Shown here one piece after another: positions 58,978 to 64,000 of a stretch of 64,000 nt of DNA. The notes beneath the pieces were generated by a model that ran no database searches, was not told the DNA's origin, and saw only the letters and a list, made by a program, of their open reading frames with translations. The translations under genes were made by a program, and so were the position numbers. Numbering within the stretch: the stretch's first letter is position 1; each line of letters opens with the position of its first letter. Source of the stretch: Streptomyces canus (GTDB lineage Bacteria > Actinomycetota > Actinomycetes > Streptomycetales > Streptomycetaceae); the NCBI RefSeq assembly GCF_030815415.1, contig NZ_JAUSWW010000001.1, positions 9,114,001 through 9,178,000 of the forward strand, read 5' to 3'.

Positions 58978-60806
58978 GCCACCGCATACCCCTGCGCAAG
59001 CGCCTCTCGGTCCGGCTGCTGATCACCTCCGTGCTCATCGCCGTGTGCTCGGTGGCCGCGACCGCCTGGCTGGCGGTGGAGACCACCACCCGTGCGCTGC
59101 GGGAGGAGCAGGGGCAGGTCCTCGCCGAGGACATGGACGTCCTGGCCCGGCTGAGCGGGTACGCGGCAACTCACCCGCAATGGCGGGGAGTCGGGCCGCT
59201 CGTCCGCACGCTGGCCGAGAAGACGGGCCGGCGGATCGCCCTGACCACCACCGACCGCCGGATCCTCGCCGACTCGGCGCCGCCCGGCACCTCGCTGCCG
59301 CCGCGCGCCGCGGCCACCGTGGACCCCCTGCGCACCGACACCTACACCGAGCGCGGTGCCCAGCGCAGCGGCCTCGACCCCCGGGTGGTGGGGCCGTACC
59401 GGCTGACGGCCCAGGAGCGGGCCAGGCTGGGGAAGCTGGCCGTGATGCGGCAACAGTGCTTCGCCCGCAACGGCATCGAGACCACCATCGTCAGGATGCC
59501 GAGCGGCCGCCCGTTCCTGAGCGAAGAGGTCGAGACGCCCCTCGAGTGCGCCGACGGGAAGCTCAACACCCCGACCGAAGGGGAGGAGAAGGCCCTCGCG
59601 GACCTGATGGAACGTGCCCGCGCCTGTCTGGGCGGGCAGGACCTGAAGTCCGTCGCGCCGCTGTTCCTCTCTCTCGATGGCACCGACCGGGGCGTGGGCG
59701 GCCGCTATCAGGTGGGAAAGACCGACGTGGAGCCCGGGTCGGCGGCGGCCCGCACCGCGCAGAACTGCGTCGACAGCGCGCGCCGCGCCCAGCTCGACCC
59801 CTACGTCGCGCCGGCCGCCGAGCTGTTCCTGGGCGGCGGGGACCGCACCGCCGTGCGGTTCGACATGTCACCGGCCAACAAGGCCAAGGTCGTCGGTGTC
59901 GCCGGGCTCGTGCTCGCCGTCACCGTCGCCGTGACCGCCCTCGTCGCCACGCGGCTCGTCCGGCCGCTGCGCGCGCTCACCGCGGCGGCCCAGCAGCCGC
60001 CGGAGCTGCATGTGCGGGTGCCCGTGACCACGCGGGACGAGACCGGCATCCTCGCCGCGGCCTTCAACGACCTCGCCGAACGCCGGGAACGGCTGGAGGC
60101 GCAGCGCAAGGCCATGGTCAGCGACATCGCCCATGAACTGCGCAGCCCGCTCACCAATATCCGCGGCTGGCTGGAGGTCACCAAGGACGGGGTCGTGGCG
60201 CCGGACCCGGAACTGCTCGCGTCCCTCCACGAGGAGGCCCTTGTCCTCCAGCGGGTCATCGACGACCTCCAGGACCTCGCCGCCGCCGACGCGGACACGC
60301 TGCGGCTGCACCGGGAGCCCGTCCGAGCCGACGAGCTGATCGGCCAGGTCGCCGCGGCGTACCGGGTGGCCGCGGACACGGCGGGCGTCGCCCTGCGCAC
60401 CGAGACGGACGGCACGCCGTGGCTGGACGCCGACCCGGTGCGGATGCGGCAGGCACTCGGCAACCTCGTCTCCAACGCCCTTCGGCACACGCCCGGGGGC
60501 GGGACCGTCACCCTCGCGGCACGGTGCGAGGGTGACGACGTCGTCCTCGAAGTCGCCGATACCGGCAGTGGGATCACGGCCGAGGAGCTACCGCACGTCT
60601 TCGACAGGTTCTGGCGGGCCGAGAAGTCCCGCAGCCGCCGCACCGGCGGCAGCGGGCTCGGCCTGCCGATCGTCCGTCACCTGGTCGCCGCACACGGCGG
60701 CACGGCTCGGGCGACGAGCGAACCCGGCGCGGGCAGTGTCTTCACCCTCCGGGTGCCGGCCCTAGCCGGAGGCGCGCCCGGCCCTGGCCCGGCGCCGTTG
60801 CAGTGA
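58974..60806 (+). CDS. Membrane sensor histidine kinase with Cys-containing outer domain
   Basis: 610 aa. TM1 about 13-35, an unusually long extracytoplasmic domain (about 40-295), TM2 about 300-325, HAMP (about 326-375, RLVRPLRALTAAAQQPPELHV), HisKA with His in SDIAHELRSPLTNIRG, HATPase_c (NLVSNALRHTPGGG, DTGSGI, GSGLGLPIVRHL). The sensor part has four cysteines (MRQQC, PLEC, RACLG, QNC) that may form redox-sensitive disulfides. Partner of the preceding response regulator (ATGA overlap). Its last 45 bp lie opposite the 3' end of the whiB gene. Confidence 0.92.
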   Translation: MSHRIPLRKRLSVRLLITSVLIAVCSVAATAWLAVETTTRALREEQGQVLAEDMDVLARLSGYAATHPQWRGVGPLVRTLAEKTGRRIALTTTDRRILADSAPPGTSLPPRAAATVDPLRTDTYTERGAQRSGLDPRVVGPYRLTAQERARLGKLAVMRQQCFARNGIETTIVRMPSGRPFLSEEVETPLECADGKLNTPTEGEEKALADLMERARACLGGQDLKSVAPLFLSLDGTDRGVGGRYQVGKTDVEPGSAAARTAQNCVDSARRAQLDPYVAPAAELFLGGGDRTAVRFDMSPANKAKVVGVAGLVLAVTVAVTALVATRLVRPLRALTAAAQQPPELHVRVPVTTRDETGILAAAFNDLAERRERLEAQRKAMVSDIAHELRSPLTNIRGWLEVTKDGVVAPDPELLASLHEEALVLQRVIDDLQDLAAADADTLRLHREPVRADELIGQVAAAYRVAADTAGVALRTETDGTPWLDADPVRMRQALGNLVSNALRHTPGGGTVTLAARCEGDDVVLEVADTGSGITAEELPHVFDRFWRAEKSRSRRTGGSGLGLPIVRHLVAAHGGTARATSEPGAGSVFTLRVPALAGGAPGPGPAPLQ

Positions 60807-61016
60807 GCGTCGTTCGGCCTCGCTCGTACCGCCCCAGACACCGATCGCCTGCCCGGTGTCCATGGCCCACTCAAGGCACCGTGTCTGCACCGGGCAGCGG
60901 TGGCAGATGGCCTTCGCCTGTTCCGTCTGCACCAGCGCCGGGCCGGTGTTTCCGATCGGGAAGAAGAGGTCGGGGTCCTCGTCGCGGCATATGGCATGGT
61001 CTCGCCAGTTCTCCAT
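60762..61016 (-). CDS. WhiB-family [4Fe-4S] regulator
   Basis: 84 aa, compact WhiB protein: four cluster cysteines Cys10, Cys38, Cys41 and Cys47 (AIC, AICHRCPVQTRC), the turn motif GVWGG and a basic C-terminus ERRSLQRRRAR. It binds an iron-sulfur cluster and usually contacts the principal sigma factor. ATG 61016 with AGGTGA upstream; the longer open frame lacks family similarity. It could be a WhiB/WblE-like member, but I do not assign which. The last 15 codons overlap the kinase gene on the other strand. Confidence 0.93.
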   Translation of the reverse strand: MENWRDHAICRDEDPDLFFPIGNTGPALVQTEQAKAICHRCPVQTRCLEWAMDTGQAIGVWGGTSEAERRSLQRRRARAGRASG

Positions 61017-61124
61017 CGATGTCACCTGCGTTCGAAGTCGTCCGTGCCCTCGCGGATGGCTTACTCGCTTTCGGGTCACCTGTCGATGCATGAGTGAAAC
61101 AACGGAGTGCTGGGAAATTCGGAT

Positions 61125-62345
61125 TCACTGCTCGCGCAGGCCCCACGGGGAGCCGTACGCGGTCAGCAGATCCAGGAAGGGACCGGCGGGGAAGGCCTCC
61201 GGGCCGAGGACGCCCGAGCCCGACCAGGCGCCCGTGGCGAGGAGTTCGAGGGCGACGACCGGGTTGATCGCCGTCTGCCACACCACCGCCTGGCAGCCGT
61301 ACTCCGCCATGGACCACTGGTTGTCGACCACGTGGTACAGGTACACCTCGCGCGGCGCCCCGTCCTTGACGCCCTTCACCCAGGTGCCCGCGCAGGTCTT
61401 GCCGTGCATGAGCTCGCCCAGCGTCGCCGGGTCGGGGAGACAGGCGGCGACCACGTCCCGGGGCGAGACCCGGACCGGTCCGCTCGCGCTCGCCACGGTG
61501 ACCGGCTCGGTGCGGTCCAGACCCAGCAGGTGCAGCGTCCGCAGCGTCCGGATGAACTCCTCGCCCAGGCCGTACTTGAAGGTGACGCGCTTGGCGTCGA
61601 CCCAGCGGGGAACGAGCAGCACCTCCTCGTGTTCGACATTCACGCACTCCACCGGGCCGATGCCCTCGGGGAAGTCGAACACCTCGGGCTCGCTGAACGG
61701 TTCGGTGGTGAACCAGCCGCGGTCCTCCTCGTAGACCACGGGCGGGTTGAGGCACTCCTCGATGGTGGTCCAGATGCTGAAGGACGGCGCGAAGTCGTAG
61801 CCGTCCACGGTGAGGTTCGCACCGTCGCGGATGCCGATCTCCTCGATCTCGTCGAAGAGTTCATCGGCCGCGTACCGGGCGAAGACGTCCGACAGACCCG
61901 GCTCCACCCCCATGCCGACGAGCGCCAGCACACCCGCCTTCTCCCAGCCGACCGCCTCCTCGAACTGGGCGTCGCCGAGCTTGACCCCGCACTCGTCGTA
62001 GGGGCGCTCCGGGTGTGGTCGCGACAGCGACATCGCCATGTCGACATACGTCGCCTCGGCCGCGCGGGCCGCCCGGAACAGCGGCATCACGAAGCGGGGG
62101 TCGGTCGCGTTGAGGAGGACGTCGCACGCGTGCCGCTCCAGCAGCGCCGCCACGGCCGCCTCGTCGCTCGCGTCGACGCGCTCAGCCCGGAAACGGGCCC
62201 CCTCGGCACCGAGCGCCGCCACGGCGGCCTCGGCGCGGGCCAGGTCGTGGTCCGCCACCACCATCGCCTCGAAGAACGGCCGCCGGGCCGCGATCCGGGT
62301 GATGGCGGTGCCCACTCCGCCGGCTCCCACGAGCAGTACACGCAT
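61125..62345 (-). CDS. Saccharopine dehydrogenase / carboxynorspermidine synthase family
   Basis: 406 aa. Rossmann start VLLVGAGGVGTAITRIAARR (3-22) and a large C-terminal catalytic part typical of this family (GVEPGLSDVFARYAADELFDEIEEIGIRDGANL; VNVEHEEVLLVPRWVD; HGKTCAGTWVKG). Members reduce imines: saccharopine formation from lysine plus 2-oxoglutarate, or carboxyspermidine steps. Substrate not provable. GGAG ribosome site before ATG 62345. It faces a TetR-family gene across a region holding a -35/-10 pair and inverted half-sites. Confidence 0.88.
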   Translation of the reverse strand: MRVLLVGAGGVGTAITRIAARRPFFEAMVVADHDLARAEAAVAALGAEGARFRAERVDASDEAAVAALLERHACDVLLNATDPRFVMPLFRAARAAEATYVDMAMSLSRPHPERPYDECGVKLGDAQFEEAVGWEKAGVLALVGMGVEPGLSDVFARYAADELFDEIEEIGIRDGANLTVDGYDFAPSFSIWTTIEECLNPPVVYEEDRGWFTTEPFSEPEVFDFPEGIGPVECVNVEHEEVLLVPRWVDAKRVTFKYGLGEEFIRTLRTLHLLGLDRTEPVTVASASGPVRVSPRDVVAACLPDPATLGELMHGKTCAGTWVKGVKDGAPREVYLYHVVDNQWSMAEYGCQAVVWQTAINPVVALELLATGAWSGSGVLGPEAFPAGPFLDLLTAYGSPWGLREQ

Positions 62346-62399
62346 GACAAGCACTCCGTCGGTCGAAGGTCCAAGACGTCGGTGGGGCCCCTGACGGAG

Positions 62400-62445
62400 A
62401 TACAACGCCGCACGCTCACATAAGGTCAATGGCGTTGGCATAAGG
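62400..62445. promoter_or_regulatory. Promoter plus operator between saccharopine-type enzyme and tetR
   Basis: Minus-strand promoter TTGACC (62429-62424), 18 nt, TTGTAT (62405-62400) for the dehydrogenase. It is embedded between inverted half-sites CAACGCC (62403-62409) and GGCGTTG (62431-62437). Direct repeats CATAAGG occur at 62419-62425 and 62439-62445. It looks like a TetR repression site. Confidence 0.55.
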
Positions 62446-62453
62446 AGAGCGGC

Positions 62454-63176
62454 ATGCCGAAAGCGGTCGTACCCGAGGAGAAGCGGCGTCGGCGCCGCCC
62501 CACCAAGAGCGGCACCGTGCTGTCCGAGGAGCTGATCGTCGAGACCGCACTGCGGATGCTGCGCGAACACGGCAGCGCCGGGCTCACCGCCCGCCGCCTG
62601 GGCCTGGCTCTGGACGCCGACCCCAGCACCCTGTACCGCTACTTCCGCGGCATGGACGACCTGACCCTGGCGATCGGCGACGCGCTGATCGGACAGGCGC
62701 TGCGGGGCTGGGAGCCGACGGGGCGGTGGCGGGCGGACCTGCGCGCGATCGGGCTGCGCCTCCATGCCGCCTACCTCGCCCATCCGCAGGCCGCCGTGCT
62801 GACCACCAACCGGGTCACCGGGCGACCCAACGAACTCGCCGCCGACGAGGCGGTTCTCGACGTGCTGCGCACCGCGGGCTTCCCGCTGGCGGACACGGTG
62901 CGCATCTACCACGCCTTCATCGACCAGACCCTGGCCTTCGCCGCCCTGGACGCCGCCTCCCTGGCCCTGCCCAGCGCCGCGCTCCACGCCGACGAGGACA
63001 TGTGGAGCTCGACCTACGCCCGCCTGCCCCGCAGCACGCACCCCCGGATCGCGGAGGCGGCGCCCCTGCTGGCGGGGCGCATGGTGGAGAGCGCCTATCC
63101 GACGGCGCTGGAGATGCTGGTGGACAGCGCCGAGGCCCGACTGACCGCGCTGCTCAGCAGAACGAGCGGGCGATGA
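62454..63176 (+). CDS. TetR-family regulator
   Basis: 240 aa. Basic N-tail (EEKRRRRRPTKSGTV), HTH about 22-66 (SEELIVETALRMLREHGSAGLTARRLGLALDADPSTLYRYFRGMDDL), C-terminal ligand domain of the TetR_C class with LAHPQAAVLTTNRVTGRP. AAGGAGAG before ATG 62454. Divergent from the saccharopine-dehydrogenase-like gene and likely its regulator (inference). The 3' end overlaps the convergent inhibitor gene by 23 bp. Confidence 0.92.
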   Translation: MPKAVVPEEKRRRRRPTKSGTVLSEELIVETALRMLREHGSAGLTARRLGLALDADPSTLYRYFRGMDDLTLAIGDALIGQALRGWEPTGRWRADLRAIGLRLHAAYLAHPQAAVLTTNRVTGRPNELAADEAVLDVLRTAGFPLADTVRIYHAFIDQTLAFAALDAASLALPSAALHADEDMWSSTYARLPRSTHPRIAEAAPLLAGRMVESAYPTALEMLVDSAEARLTALLSRTSGR

Positions 63177-63516
63177 AGCTCTCCATCTCGTCGTTGCGCC
63201 ACAGTTCGGGGATGCGCTGGTGCGGCTGGACGCACCCGAGGAAGCCGGTGAGGTCGTCGTTGTCGTACATCACGATGTAGTCGTCGGAGGCGTTGTCGAT
63301 GCTGCTGATCTCGTTGTCGCCGTTCCAGCCGTCGATGTCGTACGGACCGCCCGCGACGACGTCGACGTACCTGCTGCCCTCGTAGTTGCCGTCCTCCCAC
63401 ATGCAGACGCGGCCGGCCCCGCAGTAGCCGTCGGCCTGCGCCTCGCCGGCGAAGCCGAGCGTGAGGGCCGGTACGGCGAGCAGGGCGGCGAGTGCCGCTT
63501 TGGTCCTGGTGAGCAT
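63154..63516 (-). CDS. Secreted peptidase-inhibitor I36 / beta-gamma-crystallin-like protein
   Basis: 120 aa. Sec signal peptide about 1-29 (cleavage near AQA-DG). The mature part (about 30-120) shows GYCGAGRVCMWEDGNYEGS and GFLGCVQPHQRIPEL, with four Cys, the pattern of Streptomyces inhibitor family I36 (SMI-like metalloprotease inhibitors) built on a beta-gamma-crystallin fold. It may protect against or tune metalloproteases such as the M4 enzyme at 33 kb (inference). GGAGGAG ribosome site before ATG 63516. Confidence 0.87.
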   Translation of the reverse strand: MLTRTKAALAALLAVPALTLGFAGEAQADGYCGAGRVCMWEDGNYEGSRYVDVVAGGPYDIDGWNGDNEISSIDNASDDYIVMYDNDDLTGFLGCVQPHQRIPELWRNDEMESFIARSFC

Positions 63517-63594
63517 GGTGTTCTCCTCCCGTTGAGTCACCACGGTGACTCCGGGACCGGGCCCCGCGGTACCTCGGAGGTGCGAGGTTGACGT

Positions 63595-64000
63595 CTAGGA
63601 GGTGAGCGCCTCGGCCGCCGCTGCGGCCACCGCCTCGGCCACGGTCGCCAGCGCGGGCGAGTCCAGCTTCCACTGCTGCCAGTACAGGGGCGCGTCCATC
63701 GGGCGGTCGGGCGCGAGGTGGACCAGCCGGCCCGTGGCCAGCAGCGGCTCGGCCTGGACGTCGGGGACCATGCCCCAGCCCAGGCCCAGCGCGACGGTCG
63801 CCACGAAGCCCTCCGAGGTGGGGACGTAGTGGCGGTCGGGACTCGCGCCGCCCCCGCCGCGGCGCAGGCTGCGCACGAAGCGGTCCTGGTAGGAGTCGCG
63901 GCGGTCGAAGGCCACCGAGGGCGCCTGCGCGAGCGCGTCCCGCAGCGGACCGCCGAGCCACCGGTCGGCGAACTCCGGGCTCGCCACGGCGAAGTACCGC
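63595..64000 (-). CDS. LysR-family regulator (ArgP-like), C-terminal part only
   Basis: Only the last 134 codons are in the window; the gene continues past the right edge. What is visible is the second half of a LysR effector domain: FAVASPEFADRWLG, PSVAFDRRDSYQDRFVRSL, GFVATVALGLGWGMVPD and LYWQQWKL. This closely follows the ArgP/LysG type that controls amino-acid exporters in actinobacteria. The HTH part is not visible, so the assignment is by effector domain only. Confidence 0.85.
   Translation of the reverse strand, partial: RYFAVASPEFADRWLGGPLRDALAQAPSVAFDRRDSYQDRFVRSLRRGGGGASPDRHYVPTSEGFVATVALGLGWGMVPDVQAEPLLATGRLVHLAPDRPMDAPLYWQQWKLDSPALATVAEAVAAAAAEALTS

Noticed and set aside
1..64000. 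CRISPR arrays, rRNA, tRNA, prophage or biosynthetic megasynthases
   Set aside because: No regularly spaced repeats, no recognisable stable-RNA sequence and no PKS/NRPS, terpene cyclase or phage structural genes were seen; melC is the only pigment locus.

Overview
The window is chromosomal DNA of a Streptomyces species. The signs are very high GC with strong third-position GC bias, frequent GTG starts, ATGA stop/start overlaps, and lineage-specific families: an SsgA-like sporulation regulator, a WhiB protein, MelC1/MelC2 tyrosinase, a streptophobe membrane protein, and PopR with ClpP3/ClpP4. About 61 protein genes can be supported. I saw no rRNA, tRNA, CRISPR array, autonomous insertion sequence or prophage. 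The first gene begins at the left edge and a LysR-family gene runs off the right edge.

Layout. 1-5.1 kb: SH3-like protein and Ser/Thr kinase (coupled), a streptophobe/SnoaL-like pair, a proline-rich membrane-anchored DUF6777 protein, and an anti-sigma-type ATPase. 5.1-8.1 kb: a SigB-family sigma factor (probable sigL), popR and the clpP3-clpP4 operon; sigma-B-type promoters and tandem PopR-type boxes are visible. 8.1-15.8 kb: epoxide hydrolase, a 250-bp MITE-like element, VOC proteins, an SGNH lipoprotein, a hybrid histidine kinase divergent from a STAS protein, RNase HI, and the melC1-melC2 tyrosinase operon. 16-22.2 kb: FAD monooxygenase, MFS exporter with coupled TetR, a Tat-exported class II cholesterol-oxidase-like flavoenzyme and an aldo/keto reductase. 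Related GTGAAT/ATTCAC dyads in two control regions suggest one TetR regulon. 22.2-35.1 kb: small membrane protein, SsgA-like protein, an unknown conserved protein, F420-type oxidoreductase, serine hydrolases, a membrane pseudokinase, threonine dehydratase-like enzyme, AIM24 protein, a TerD-CAP-CAP fusion, a DD-peptidase and an M4 metalloprotease.

35.9-42.5 kb is a carbohydrate locus: a ROK regulator with an apparently leaderless promoter, then exported GH27 alpha-galactosidase, GH95 fucosidase and an SGNH esterase. 42.5-49 kb holds a large LuxR (LAL) regulator and a tightly coupled three-gene unit on the minus strand: REC-fused flavin reductase, cNMP-binding-domain histidine kinase, UBP zinc finger. 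The kinase carries a one-base frameshift in this sequence. 49-64 kb holds a universal stress protein, DUF4032 kinase-like protein, MBL hydrolase, AlkB, a TetR-controlled flavoprotein, M1 peptidase, L,D-transpeptidase lipoprotein, a two-component system, WhiB, a saccharopine-dehydrogenase-family enzyme with divergent TetR, an I36-type inhibitor and a partial LysR (ArgP-like) regulator.

The most notable observations are: loss of the catalytic His in ClpP4; the REC-flavin reductase/cNMP kinase/zinc-finger unit, whose reductase lacks the thioredoxin-reductase CxxC; the membrane pseudokinase; the TerD-CAP-CAP fusion; the MITE-like element; and several unlabelled operator dyads.
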